A stretch of DNA of 64,000 bases from JBCCFC01 sp965213595 (GTDB lineage Bacteria > Chloroflexota > Anaerolineae > Caldilineales > Caldilineaceae): contig CBDBZO010000006.1 in assembly GCA_965213595.1 (NCBI GenBank), positions 3,968,001-4,032,000 on the forward strand. The letters are read 5' to 3'. The position numbers were made by a program, and so were the translations under genes. The notes under the pieces are model-generated. The model was given only the letters and a program-made list of their open reading frames with translations. It searched no databases and had not been told where the DNA came from. Position 1 is the first letter of the stretch. The number at the start of each line of letters is the position of its first letter. Below, piece after piece: positions 7,971 to 16,212 of this stretch.

Positions 7971-8048
7971 AGCGCGGAAGCGCAGACGGACACAGACAAA
8001 CGCAGATTTTAGGAATCCATCTGAGTTTATCCGCGTTCATCTGCGCTT
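7971..8048. repeat. Intergenic AACGCAGAT-type inverted repeat
   Basis: Sequence alternates AACGCAGAT-like words with their complements (ATCTGAG, ATCCGCG, ATCTGCG), forming an imperfect foldback. Similar low-complexity foldbacks lie between many genes of large GC-rich genomes; it sits between divergently read promoter and gene-end regions and has no coding content. Confidence 0.5.
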
Positions 8049-8191
8049 CTAATTTTTGAGATTTTCTGAGGATTTGCGGGAAAACCCGCTCTGGCTTCGA
8101 CGAGATCAGCCGCCGCTGGCGTTGAACTGCGGCTCAATCCAGTTAACTCTCAAAAAGCCTCTTTAGGTAAATAGTTTGGTAACGCGCTGCA

Positions 8192-9055
8192 TCAGTCGGC
8201 AGCGATGCGCTCCCTCTCCTCGACTTTGGGGAAGGGCGGCGGCGAGCCCGTCTGCTCCAGCGGATAGGGCTCCGGTGGAAATTGCTCGCAGAGGACGCCA
8301 TTTTTCATCACCCACTGGTAGTCGCCGCGAAAGTGGCGGCTCTTTGCAATACGTGGGTTGGTGTAGACCCCCGCAATCGCAATGCGCCCCTGCTCGCTGG
8401 TGTTGGGCGGGCTGTAGTGCCACATATTGCTGTGCCAGCAGACGACGCTGCCCGGCTCCAGCTCGATGTGGTGCACGCCGTGGCGGTCGACGGCCGCGCG
8501 CACCTGCTCGCGCGGCAGCTCGCCGTGGATGCTGTCTTCGTAGAGTACGTGGGGGACGATCTCGGTGAGATGGGTGCCGGAGACAAACTGCAGGCAGCCG
8601 TTGGTGCGCGTGGCCGGGTCGAGCGCCATCCAGAAGTTGAAGGGCTCGGTTTCGCCGTCGCGCCAGAGGCCGTTGTCCTGGTGCCACGGCGTCGCGCTGC
8701 CCGTGCCCGCGGGCTTGAGGAAGCAGCTGTTGAACTTGAGCAGCAGATCGTCGCCCAGGAAGTACTGAGCGACGGCGGTCATGGTCTCGCCCGCGTGGGC
8801 GTTGTGCCAGATCAGCGGCGAGCTGATGCAGAAGTTGCCCAGCTTGCGAAAGCGCGCCGCCCGCGCCGCGGGCGTGTTGCCCATGGGGTCCATGGGGTCG
8901 ACGTCGGCCCGGGTTTCCGGTTCGGGCATCAGAATCGCGTTCTTGATCACGCCGCGCATCTCAATCGCCGTCTCACGGTCGACGACGTTTTTGATCACGA
9001 AGTATCCGTGCTCCTCGTAGTGTTGCTTTTGTTCGGGCGTGGGCTGCCAAGTCAT
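8192..9055 (-). CDS. Phytanoyl-CoA dioxygenase (PhyH) family protein
   Basis: 287 residues, ATG at 9055 with AAAGGAAA upstream. The N-terminus (YEEHGYFVIKNVV) is typical of the family. The Fe(II) ligands are visible as the HxD in TPWHQDNGLW (near residue 123) and a later His in VVCWHSNMWHYSPPN, followed by the 2-oxoglutarate-binding Arg region (EQGRIAIAG). It would hydroxylate an unknown small molecule using 2-oxoglutarate and oxygen. It lies in a minus-strand run with an aldo/keto reductase and an FAD oxidoreductase, as in catabolic or natural-product tailoring clusters; the substrate is unknown. Confidence 0.88.
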   Translation of the reverse strand: MTWQPTPEQKQHYEEHGYFVIKNVVDRETAIEMRGVIKNAILMPEPETRADVDPMDPMGNTPAARAARFRKLGNFCISSPLIWHNAHAGETMTAVAQYFLGDDLLLKFNSCFLKPAGTGSATPWHQDNGLWRDGETEPFNFWMALDPATRTNGCLQFVSGTHLTEIVPHVLYEDSIHGELPREQVRAAVDRHGVHHIELEPGSVVCWHSNMWHYSPPNTSEQGRIAIAGVYTNPRIAKSRHFRGDYQWVMKNGVLCEQFPPEPYPLEQTGSPPPFPKVEERERIAAD

Positions 9056-9083
9056 GGTGATTTCCTTTCACTGAATAAATTTT

Positions 9084-9170
9084 GCTAGCGGATTAGCCGG
9101 ATAAGAGCGGATTTTTGGAAGCGACGATGAAAATCCGCTTCAATCCGCTGCATCCGCCCAATCCGCTAGC
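9084..9170. repeat. Imperfect inverted repeat with GCTAGCGGATT ends
   Basis: The stretch starts with GCTAGCGGATTAGCC and ends with CCAATCCGCTAGC, with repeated GCGGATT/AATCCGC words inside, so it folds back over about 40 bases per arm with mismatches. It fills most of the gap between the aldo/keto reductase and PhyH genes and could act as terminator or mRNA stabiliser. Confidence 0.6.
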
Positions 9171-9181
9171 GATTGAAGCGC

Positions 9182-10165
9182 TTACTCTTCGTTCAAAATT
9201 TTGTCGATCTCGCTCAATTCTGCCTCCGTTAGCGCGGGCCCTTCCAGCGCGGCGACGTTGTCCTCCAGCTGCTCAACCCGGCTCGCGCCCACGACCAGGC
9301 TGGTCACGCGCTCGTCGCGCAGCGCCCAGCGCAGGGCCATCTGCGCCAGCGACTGCCCGCGCGCCTCGGCAATCTCGTTGAGCCGCCGCAGCTTCGCCAC
9401 CAGCTCCGGCGTAACGCGGCTTTCCTGCAGGGCCGTGCCTTGGCGCGCCGCGCGCGAATCGTCTGGGATGCCGTGGAGATATTTATTGGTGAGCAGCCCC
9501 TGCTCCAGCGGGCTAAAGGGAATCAGCCCGATGCCCAGCCGCCCGGCGGCGTCGAGCAGGCCATTCTCCACCCGCTCACGCAGCAGCATGTTGTACTTGG
9601 GCTGGTGAATCGTCAGCGGCGTGCCCAGCGCCTGCAGGATGCGTGCGGCCTCGACGGTCGCCGCCGCGTCAAAATTGCTGACGCCCACGTAAAGCGCCTT
9701 GCCCTGGCGCACGATCTGGTCGAGCGCGCCCATCGTCTCCTCCAGCGGCGTGTCGGGGTCGAAGCGGTGCACGTAGAAAATATCCACGTAGTCAACCCCC
9801 AGCCGCTGCAGTGACTGATCGAGGCTGGCGACCAAATACTTCTTCGATCCCCACTCGCCGTAAGGCCCCGCCCACATGCGATAGCCCGCCTTGCTAGAGA
9901 TGATTAGCTCGTCGCGGTGATCGCCAAAGTCCTCCCTCAGCACGCGCCCCGCGTTCTCCTCGGCGCTGCCGGGGGGCGGCCCGTAGTTGTTGGCAAAGTC
10001 AAAGTGGGTGATGCCCAGCTCGAAGGCGCCGCGCATCAGGGCACGCGCGTGCTCCAGCTCGCTGAAATTGTGCCAGCCGCCCAGCGAAATCGCGGGCAGC
10101 AGCAGCCCGCTGCGCCCGGTGCGCCGGTAGATCATGTTGTCGTAGCGTGTGTCGGAAAAGGTCAT
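9182..10165 (-). CDS. Aldo/keto reductase
   Basis: 327 residues from ATG 10165. A longer start (GTG 10213) lies inside a palindrome and adds 16 unlikely residues. The family tetrad is visible: Asp and Tyr in FDFANNYGPPPGSAEENAG, Lys in IISSKAGYRM and His in FYVHRFDPDTPLEE. The N-terminal MIYRRTGRSGLLLPAISLG and the GPPPGSAE loop resemble the YghZ/L-glyceraldehyde-3-phosphate reductase group. The C-terminal NADP-binding segment (VVGASRVEQLEDN) is intact. It would reduce an aldehyde or ketone with NADPH in the cytoplasm. Confidence 0.9.
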   Translation of the reverse strand: MTFSDTRYDNMIYRRTGRSGLLLPAISLGGWHNFSELEHARALMRGAFELGITHFDFANNYGPPPGSAEENAGRVLREDFGDHRDELIISSKAGYRMWAGPYGEWGSKKYLVASLDQSLQRLGVDYVDIFYVHRFDPDTPLEETMGALDQIVRQGKALYVGVSNFDAAATVEAARILQALGTPLTIHQPKYNMLLRERVENGLLDAAGRLGIGLIPFSPLEQGLLTNKYLHGIPDDSRAARQGTALQESRVTPELVAKLRRLNEIAEARGQSLAQMALRWALRDERVTSLVVGASRVEQLEDNVAALEGPALTEAELSEIDKILNEE

Positions 10166-10190
10166 GGTGATGCGTCCAATCAGTAAATGG

Positions 10191-10244
10191 TCAGGTGGCA
10201 TCCGTACGGGCACGCCATGGCGTGCCCGTACGGATGCTACCTGA
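10191..10244. repeat. 54-base near-perfect palindrome
   Basis: Two 27-base arms meet at a central CCATGG with no loop; the only non-pairing position (10197/10238) would be a G:U pair in RNA. It lies between the FAD oxidoreductase stop and the aldo/keto reductase start. It may serve as a terminator or mRNA end, but there is no T-run, and the length is beyond a usual terminator. Confidence 0.85.
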
Positions 10245-10276
10245 ATTTCTAAAAAGTTAGCCCGTTGAGCTCACAA

Positions 10277-11887
10277 TCAGCGCGGCGTCACCCGCGCATA
10301 CTCCGGCCATTCCAGCACAAAACCCAGCGTCTCGACCAGCACGTCCTGGAAATCACGCAGATGCCGCTCCGTATTCCGCACCTGCCGCGGCGACAGCCCC
10401 TTCTCCAGGCAATACGCCGCCAAAGCGCCCGCCGCCTCGCCAATGTTCCACTCGACGGGGTGCAGCCGGTAGCAGCCGTTGGTGATGTGGGTGACGCCGA
10501 GATTTTTACAGGCGGGCAGCAGATTCTCGACGCGTTCGGGGATCAGCGCGCCGAGGGGAATTTGGAAGGGGTAGGAGCTGATGTCGACGTAGGTGCGCGG
10601 CGCGGTGCTGGGGTGCAGATCGATGCGGTAGGAGCCGACGCCGACGCTGTCGTCGAACTGCTCGGCGCCCGGTGCGTGGCCCATCTGCGCCCGCTGCTCG
10701 ACGCCGACATGCTGCTCCAGCACCATCAACTCGGTCAACATGCGCCGCGCCTCGCGCACGTAGACGTACTTCGCCAAGCCGTCCGGCGAGCCGACGATGT
10801 CGTCGCGCAGGCGCAGACCAGGGTGGCCGACACCGTTGCCGTCGGGGTGCGGTGCTGCCGTCTGCATCCAGTAGAGAAAAGAGAGGCTGAGCTGGCGACA
10901 CTCCTCCAGCGCACGCGCCTGCGTCTCCGCGTCCACGCCCAGCAGCGGCGTCAGCCAGTAGTCGATGTGGGGCCAGTTAACAAGCGTGATGTCGCTCTGG
11001 GCAAAGCCGGGCTGAAAGTGGCCCGCGTACAAAATGCGGCGGTAGTGCCAGAAATCGCCAACCGTGCGCCCGCGCTGTGGCCCGTGGAAGATGCCGCGGT
11101 GGCGCGTCTCCAGCGTCTGCGGGTCGACGTCCGCCCAGCCCAGCTGGGGCCCCGGCCAGAAGTCGGCCTGGTAGCTCCGCCAGAAGTCGTACATCTCCGG
11201 CTTCGCAATCGTGTGATCCTCGCCCGGCAGGTGATCCACGGCAAAGCACCACGTAATCGCCTGCTGGTCCTCTGGTCGCGGGTCGCCGGGGACGGCGTGC
11301 AGCTCGCCCGTCTGCTCCTGGCTCTCCGCGCCAATCAGGTGCTCGATTTCACCCAGCTCCAGCAGATCGCCCAGCTCCGTGGCGTCCAGCATGTAGGGCG
11401 CGCTTACCACCTGCTCTTCGCCACTCGCCCAGTTGGAGAGCGTCACCGCGCGCACGGAGTCGCCCGCCATCTCAACCGCCGTCGGCTCGGTGTGCGTCCA
11501 CACCTGCACCTGTCGGCTCGACCGATACGGCGCGAGCATCTCCTCCATGACGGCCAGCGCCACGCGCGGCTCGTGGCACAAGCGACTGACGTTGCCCTGG
11601 CCGGGGTTGAGCAGCATGTCGCCCCGCGCCTGCTCGGTTAGCGGGTAGCTGCGTCGGTAGTAGTCGCGGATGCCCTGGCGCAGCTGGCGATAGCTGTTGG
11701 TACACCCGGTCGACTCGATCCACGGGTGCTCGTCGGGCGGCACGGCCTGCGCCGTCAGCTGCCCGCCGATCCAGTCGGTCTCCTCGCTGAGGATCACGCG
11801 TTTGCCCAGTCGCGCCGCGGCCAGCGTCGCCGCCACGCCGCCCAGCCCGCCGCCGACGATGAGAATGTCCGTTTGGTGTTCGGTCAT
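10277..11887 (-). CDS. FAD-dependent oxidoreductase
   Basis: 536 residues. The Rossmann fingerprint ILIVGGGLGGVAATLAAARLG at the N-terminus, ending in an acidic VILSEE strand, binds FAD. The following DWIGGQLTAQAVPPDEH and STGCTNSYRQLR segments match the FAD_oxidored family, which oxidises or reshapes small substrates in sugar or xenobiotic catabolism. The C-terminal PACKNLGVTHITNGCYRLHP region is also typical. It follows the DUF5615-like frame by six bases, so the two are probably co-transcribed although unrelated in function. No strong ribosome site precedes the ATG. Confidence 0.88.
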   Translation of the reverse strand: MTEHQTDILIVGGGLGGVAATLAAARLGKRVILSEETDWIGGQLTAQAVPPDEHPWIESTGCTNSYRQLRQGIRDYYRRSYPLTEQARGDMLLNPGQGNVSRLCHEPRVALAVMEEMLAPYRSSRQVQVWTHTEPTAVEMAGDSVRAVTLSNWASGEEQVVSAPYMLDATELGDLLELGEIEHLIGAESQEQTGELHAVPGDPRPEDQQAITWCFAVDHLPGEDHTIAKPEMYDFWRSYQADFWPGPQLGWADVDPQTLETRHRGIFHGPQRGRTVGDFWHYRRILYAGHFQPGFAQSDITLVNWPHIDYWLTPLLGVDAETQARALEECRQLSLSFLYWMQTAAPHPDGNGVGHPGLRLRDDIVGSPDGLAKYVYVREARRMLTELMVLEQHVGVEQRAQMGHAPGAEQFDDSVGVGSYRIDLHPSTAPRTYVDISSYPFQIPLGALIPERVENLLPACKNLGVTHITNGCYRLHPVEWNIGEAAGALAAYCLEKGLSPRQVRNTERHLRDFQDVLVETLGFVLEWPEYARVTPR

Positions 11888-11893
11888 GGGGGG

Positions 11894-12313
11894 TTAGCGA
11901 GGTTGTTCGGGGATGAAAATGCGCTCGCGCCCGACATGGTTTTTGATGTCCATAATTATCTCCACGATATTGTCGGCACATTGCGTGACGTATGACCTGT
12001 TTGTTAACCTGTCCCGATTTCCAATGGTCAGGACGGGGAGCGAATCCAACCGATTCTCTTCCCTCAACGTCCTCTCCAGCGAGTTGTCGTCATCCATATT
12101 GCGGTTATTGGTCAACAAAAGCATCTGGTACTGCTGACAGAAGCGCCACACCGTGCGATCGTCGGTATTTTGAGGCAAGCCGACGTCCTCAAGGGTAAAC
12201 AGGTCGATAGACAATAGCTTATCCCATCCCCCGGCGGACAGTTCGCGCCAAATCAATCGCGCCTACCCCTCGATATCGTGATCGGCCAAAACAGCTCTTA
12301 CGCTGTCTGCCAT
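11894..12313 (-). pseudogene. DUF5615-like (PIN-like) protein interrupted by in-frame TAG
   Basis: From ATG 12313 (overlapping the DUF433 stop by 16 bases) the frame reads MADSVRAVLADHDIEG, then TAG at 12265-12263, then continues in the same frame as ARLIWRELSAGGWDKLL through LLLTNNRN to GRERIFIP. With Gln in place of the stop, the beginning LADHDIEGQA and the LLLTNNRNMDDDNSLE segment match a PIN-like family known to me mainly from cyanobacteria and usually found after a DUF433 gene. Acidic residues at ADHD and NNRNMDDD fit a PIN-like active site. A truncated product from the TTG at 12256 would lack the first conserved Asp. Either a nonsense-inactivated toxin or a sequencing error. Confidence 0.75.
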
Positions 12314-13140
12314 TGCTTTTTCCGCTCTTGTAGCTTTGCCCAGGCTTCTTCCATGCCCGGCGATGGAGATAGCTGGCTGACGCGTTTCGCGGACTGCGCA
12401 TTTCGTTTGCGCCAGTAACGCTCCCGTTCCGCTGCCGCTTCCAATACTTCTTGATACTCCTTTTCGAATTCTTCGCAATTGACGGTGATATAGTCAATTA
12501 CGTCATCAATCTGTTCGTCCGTTAAGCGAAACCAGTCGCGGACCAAATATCGGGGCCACTCTTCTTTCAAATAATCCATGATGGCATATAGCGTCAAGCG
12601 CGAACCATCGACCGTCAGGCCACGATCCGAACGGCGAAAGACGTGTTTCCAGGCGGTTGGCGTTATGGTTGGCCTGTGTCCCGTGTCAATATCTTCGATA
12701 GAGAAGGACTTGCGCCGCGCTTCTTTCCGGGCTTGAATTTCTGCCCGCAGCGCCGCCATCTTTTCTGATGATCGTTTGGCAGACTGTTCAATGCGCTCTC
12801 GGTTGCGCTCACGCCAATCGCGCTCGCGCTCTGCGGCCACCTTGAGCACTGCATTGTACTCCGCCTCAAATTCGTCACGGTTCACCTCGATGTAGTCGAT
12901 CACATCCTCGATTTGCTCATCGGTCAAGCCATACGTGTCCTGAATCAGTTGGGGTGGCCACTCGTCTTTAAGATGATCCATAATCGTGTACAGCGATAAT
13001 CGCGTCCCGTCGACCGAGAGGCCACGGTCCGAGCGGCGGACGACGTGTTTCCAGCCGGTGGGGGTCATCGTTGGTCTGTCCCCACTATCGATATTCTCGA
13101 TTGAGAATAACTTGCGCCGTTCTCCGGAAGAGATAGCCAT
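12298..13140 (-). CDS. Tandem-duplicated DUF433 protein (antitoxin candidate)
   Basis: 280 residues, ATG at 13140 behind AAAGGAG. Two copies of one module: residues about 12-80 (FSIENIDSGDRPTMTPTGWK ... LTDEQIEDVIDYI) and about 143-212 (FSIEDIDTGHRPTITPTAWK ... LTDEQIDDVIDYI), each ending in a DUF433-like helix-turn-helix and each followed by a charged helical linker (AAERERDWRERNRERIE). DUF433 proteins are commonly encoded just before DUF5615 PIN-like proteins and are thought to act as antitoxins. The internal duplication to double length is unusual. It overlaps the partner start by 16 bases, so translation is likely coupled. Confidence 0.85.
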   Translation of the reverse strand: MAISSGERRKLFSIENIDSGDRPTMTPTGWKHVVRRSDRGLSVDGTRLSLYTIMDHLKDEWPPQLIQDTYGLTDEQIEDVIDYIEVNRDEFEAEYNAVLKVAAERERDWRERNRERIEQSAKRSSEKMAALRAEIQARKEARRKSFSIEDIDTGHRPTITPTAWKHVFRRSDRGLTVDGSRLTLYAIMDYLKEEWPRYLVRDWFRLTDEQIDDVIDYITVNCEEFEKEYQEVLEAAAERERYWRKRNAQSAKRVSQLSPSPGMEEAWAKLQERKKQWQTA

Positions 13141-13209
13141 GCCAGGGCTCCTTTCACCTTTTGCTCCAATTCAAAAGTACATTTCTCCGCCTGATTATAC
13201 CACGGCACG

Positions 13210-14067
13210 CTACCCCTCCGCCGACATCACCACCGAATCCACATACAAAAAGGCCCGCTTGTCACAGTCCGTCTCGACGAAGAAAAGCGCGTTTAACATG
13301 CACCACAAATTCGACATCGCGGGAAAGCGCATCGGCTCGACGCCCGTCATGTTGAAGACGCGATCGTTGCACTGAAAGCGCAGGTAGCTCATCTCGGCCA
13401 GGTCAAAATCGAGGCGCAGGTAGTACCAATTTTGCTTGGTAGCGATTTCGTTGTAGCAGAGGCGCTGCTCGCCGCCGGGCAAGTCGCGCCAGCCCTCCGG
13501 CCCCATGTGAAAGTGGGATTGGGTCTGGCCGCTGCCGCCGATGTCGTGCAGCGTCTCGAAATCCTTTTTGTACTGCCAGCGCTGCACCGGCTCGCCATCC
13601 TGCGCGTTGAGATAGCGCAGGTGCGGCATCACGCGCTGCGGATTGTCCGTCACCGTGTCGCTGACCTGCAGATCGAAGAGCACGCCGACCGTGCGCACGT
13701 CCGTCACGGAGAGCGTCAGCTCGCTGGCTTCCGGCTTAAAGGTAAAGTACGTCTCCAACCGAATTGGCCCGACGTGGCGGAAGGTGAGCCGCTTGATACC
13801 GATTGCCATTGAGCCCTCGCGCGCCCGCGTGGCCAGCTTCATGGCGTAGGTGCCGGAATACGAGCCATCGCTGCCCGTATCCCACATCGAGAGGTTGCTG
13901 AGTTGGGGCGCGCGCAGGTCGCGGTAGCCGGGTAGCATGGTGTCGAGCGAGCCTTCGTAGTTGCCGATCAGCCCCGTCCAGCCGCAGAGGCCGCGGTCAA
14001 AGTCGTCGTGGACAAGGATGCGGGGCAGCGGGTCGAAGCGGGAGAGGGCAGTTGAGCGTGCTTGCAT
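13210..14067 (-). CDS. Conserved hypothetical protein (DUF6772-like)
   Basis: 285 residues. No signal peptide or membrane segment. The sequence is rich in beta-strand patterns with many aromatic residues (GGSGQTQSHFHMGPEGW, YYLRLDFDLAEMSYLRFQCN) and looks like a beta-sandwich. I recall similar proteins labelled DUF6772 near sugar-utilisation genes, but this rests on memory. It starts three bases after the stop of the 111-residue gene, so the two form a transcription unit, together with the broken enolase-superfamily gene upstream. No function is proposed. Confidence 0.7.
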   Translation of the reverse strand: MQARSTALSRFDPLPRILVHDDFDRGLCGWTGLIGNYEGSLDTMLPGYRDLRAPQLSNLSMWDTGSDGSYSGTYAMKLATRAREGSMAIGIKRLTFRHVGPIRLETYFTFKPEASELTLSVTDVRTVGVLFDLQVSDTVTDNPQRVMPHLRYLNAQDGEPVQRWQYKKDFETLHDIGGSGQTQSHFHMGPEGWRDLPGGEQRLCYNEIATKQNWYYLRLDFDLAEMSYLRFQCNDRVFNMTGVEPMRFPAMSNLWCMLNALFFVETDCDKRAFLYVDSVVMSAEG

Positions 14068-14070
14068 GAG

Positions 14071-14406
14071 TTACTCCTTTAAGACCAAATAGACAATCAC
14101 CGTCAGCCGTGCGCCCTCCGGCAGCTCGCCGACCACGCGCAGCCAGCCGCCGAAATGCGTCACGCGGGCAAAGGTGACTTCGTCCGGCGCGGCGGGCAGC
14201 GGGAGCGTCGTGCCGTCATCGACCCAGCGCATGCCGTCGGGCGAGATTTGGGCGTGGGCGGTCGCGTCGGCGGGCACACCATCGACGCTCAGCGCGCGTA
14301 CAAAGTAGATCGCCTCGCCCGCCCACGCGACTTCGTAGGGCTCTACAACAAAATCGCCGCGCCACTCGACGTTGCGCTCGACGACGGCGGTATGGCTTTC
14401 TCGCAT
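14071..14406 (-). CDS. Small hypothetical beta-rich protein
   Basis: 111 residues, not recognised. It contains phrases typical of a small beta-sandwich (YFVRALSVDG, AHAQISPDGMRWVDDGTTLPL, VTHFGGWLRVVGELPEGARL), with no signal peptide. It ends three bases before the start of the 285-residue hypothetical protein on the same strand; the pair probably works together. The 5' side is bounded by a 56-base palindrome. Confidence 0.65.
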   Translation of the reverse strand: MRESHTAVVERNVEWRGDFVVEPYEVAWAGEAIYFVRALSVDGVPADATAHAQISPDGMRWVDDGTTLPLPAAPDEVTFARVTHFGGWLRVVGELPEGARLTVIVYLVLKE

Positions 14407-14433
14407 AACGTTTCCTCAGTTAGGGGATGGTTG

Positions 14434-14489
14434 GGGAGTTTGGGATCGTAGTTGGTGGGCGCGCCCACCAACTACGATCCCAAACTCCC
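14434..14489. repeat. 56-base perfect palindrome
   Basis: Two perfect 28-base arms meet without a loop at GTGGGCG/CGCCCAC. It begins just after the stop codon of the enolase-superfamily gene and ends before the next gene, and on the minus strand it could form a very stable hairpin. There is no T-run. It resembles the palindrome at 10191-10244 in size and placement but not in sequence. Confidence 0.88.
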
Positions 14490-14490
14490 A

Positions 14491-15438
14491 TCAAAAATGG
14501 CGCACCAGCAGGTCGTGACCCGCCGGTGGAATGTCATAATGTGCCTTGGTATCGCGCCAGAATTCGTCGAACTCGCGGTGCTTGCGTTCCGTCAATTCAT
14601 ACTGCGCCAGCTTGTCGTCCAGCTCGACGCCCAACCCCGGCGCTTGCGGCACGGATAGCTCGCCACTGCGATATGTCAGCTTGCCGCCGACCAGCACGTC
14701 ATCCACATACTGGTGATAAATCGCGTCGCCTGCGATGGTCAATTCCGGGTGCGCGGCAGCGACGTGCAGCTTGGCGACCTGCTGTACGCCAATCTCCGTG
14801 CCGCTGTGCAGCGTGGCGGGCAGGCCAAAGAGCTCGGCCACGGTGAAAAAATCGTGGAGCCCGCGAATGCCCAGCGATCCCTGAATGTCCCCCAGCACCA
14901 CATCCGCCGCCTGCGCTCGCTCGATCTGGCGCAGCAGATCGATGCGGTAGGCCCCGTCGGCGGCAATCGGCGTCGAGGTCGCGCGGCGCAGCGCGGCCAG
15001 CCCTGCCGTATCCAGGCTGGGCACGCCTGCCTGCGTGGTTACGGGCACGCGCGCGGGGACGTATTTGATTGGCTCTTCGACGTATTCGAGGTCGCAATCT
15101 TCGAACTGCTTCAACATGCGCTTGGCCGTGGCCAACGACCAGCAGCCGTTGGGGTCGATGCGCAACTCCACGCGCGGCCCAATCGCCGCCCGCACGCGTT
15201 TGACGGCGTCGACTTCGTCCAGCGGATGGTAGACGCCGAGCTTCATTTTGATCGTGCGGAAACCGTATTCGTCAATCAGCGACCGCACGTGCTCGACGCA
15301 GTTGTCGAGGTCAACGGCGTGCTCGCCGTTGCGATCCGTGCCGCGAAAGAAGAAGTAGCCCGCTGTGGGAATGGTGTGTCGCGCGCCCTCGCCGCCCAGC
15401 AGCCGATAAACGGGCACGCCCGCCGCTTGGCCCATCAA
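14491..15438 (-). pseudogene. Enolase-superfamily (MR/MLE) protein, C-terminal part of broken gene
   Basis: This frame holds the catalytic barrel: KMKLG (the KxK base), RIDPNG (metal Asp), EYVEEP (metal Glu), then LGDIQG, and the HSGTEIG loop near the end. It is in the same frame as the N-terminal part at 15499-15750, separated only by a TAA codon at 15501-15499 and 20 sense codons. Together they make a full-length protein of about 420 residues of the mandelate racemase/muconate lactonising group, which abstracts an alpha-proton from sugar acids. Residues before the listed TTG/ATG start (RPEAIAIELACWDLMGQ) are conserved family residues, so this is a remnant and not a separate gene. Confidence 0.8.
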
Positions 15439-15498
15439 ATCCCAGCAGGCCAGTTCAATCGCAATCGCTTCGGGTCGATAGCGCAGCTTGCGCAGGAG

Positions 15499-15750
15499 TT
15501 AGCGGTAGTCAAACAGGCTTTCGCCGACGAGCTGCGGCGCAATTTCCTGCTCGAAGAGCCGCTGCTGCGCGCCGCGTTCAAAGGCGTGCGTGGCCGCCAC
15601 GCCCGCCTCGCCGATGCCCGTCAGCCCGGCGTCGGTGTGCAGACGGATCAGCGTGCGCACGCGCGCTGGGTAGCTCACGCCGTAGGCGCTGAAGATCGGC
15701 GCGGTAAAGGGAATGGCGACGGTGTAGGCGTCGAGGCTGGTGATGTACAT
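15499..15750 (-). pseudogene. Enolase-superfamily protein, N-terminal part of broken gene
   Basis: 83 residues forming the N-terminal capping domain: MYITSLDAYTVAIPFTAPI, then ARVRTLIRLHTDAGLTGIGE, the usual TDxGxxGxGE pattern, and the helical QRLFEQEIAPQLVGESLFDYR. The TAA that ends it falls in the helix linker between capping domain and barrel, where the next codons (LLRKLRYRPEAIAIELA) continue the fold in the same frame. Only four bases upstream of the gene is AT-rich spacer; no strong ribosome site is seen. Confidence 0.8.
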
Positions 15751-15768
15751 GGAGGAAATATACCACGC

Positions 15769-16020
15769 TTAACCGACTTGCGCATCACGGGTCAGCTTGC
15801 CCTCGTGCAGCGTCCATACTTCGCCTGCAAAGCGCTCGATAAAGCGCCGATCGTGCGAGACGGCAAGAATCGCGCCGGGAAAGCCGAGCAGCGCGCGCTC
15901 GAATTTCTCCAGCACGTCGAGGCTGATGTGATTGGTGGGTTCGTCGAGCATAAACGTCACGTCGTTGAGAACAACCTGATCGCCGTAGCGTTTGGTGAGA
16001 TGGGTAATAGATAAATACAT
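15769..16020 (-). pseudogene. Internally deleted ABC-F ATPase gene
   Basis: From ATG 16020 behind GGAGG the frame reads MYLSITHLTKRYGDQVVLND, the beginning of an ABC-F protein, and then jumps straight to MLDEPTNHISLDVLEKFE, the Walker B region of an ABC-F domain, followed by ILAVSHDRRFIERF and VWTLHEGKL. The Walker A loop, signature motif, and the second ABC domain are missing, so about 400 residues have been lost by an in-frame internal deletion. ABC-F proteins rescue ribosomes or protect them against antibiotics. The 83-residue remnant cannot bind ATP. The leader with two terminators upstream is intact. Confidence 0.85.
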
Positions 16021-16050
16021 GATTGCCTCCTGCGCTGGCTGCCTGGAAAA

Positions 16051-16089
16051 GAAAAAGCGACGGCGGACAGTGTCCGCCGTCGCTTTTTC
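16051..16089 (-). terminator. Second attenuator-type terminator in ABC-F leader
   Basis: Perfect 19-base arms around a single G (the real loop is larger), with an A-rich left and T-rich right flank (AAAAAGCGAC ... GTCGCTTTTTC). It stands about 30 bases before the ABC-F start codon. Placed inside a leader it acts before the gene it precedes, the arrangement of transcription attenuation. Confidence 0.8.
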
Positions 16090-16108
16090 ACGTGCAAGCC
16101 CAAAAGGC

Positions 16109-16144
16109 AAAAAAAACGGCCACGGACAAAAACGTCCGCAGCCG
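16109..16144 (-). terminator. First attenuator-type terminator in ABC-F leader
   Basis: On the minus strand an 11-bp stem with two G:U pairs (16144-16134 with 16127-16117) is followed directly by eight T residues. Together with the hairpin at 16051-16089 it forms two tandem terminators between the likely start of the transcript and the ABC-F start. Confidence 0.75.
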
Positions 16145-16173
16145 CAGAATTCGTGAACAGAATTCGGCTCGTC

Positions 16174-16212
16174 CTAGCAGACGCCCTTGTTAACGGTGAC
16201 CAAGTTCAACAT
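16174..16212 (-). other. Candidate 12-codon leader peptide
   Basis: A short minus-strand frame (MLNLVTVNKGVC) ends about 30 bases before the first terminator. Ribosome stalling on such a leader is how several ABC-F resistance genes sense antibiotics. There is no clear ribosome site, and a 12-codon frame can occur by chance, so this is only a suggestion from position. Confidence 0.3.

Noticed and set aside
10166..10213. Longer N-terminus of the aldo/keto reductase from GTG 10213.
   Set aside because: The start lies inside the palindrome 10191-10244 and adds 16 residues absent from the family.
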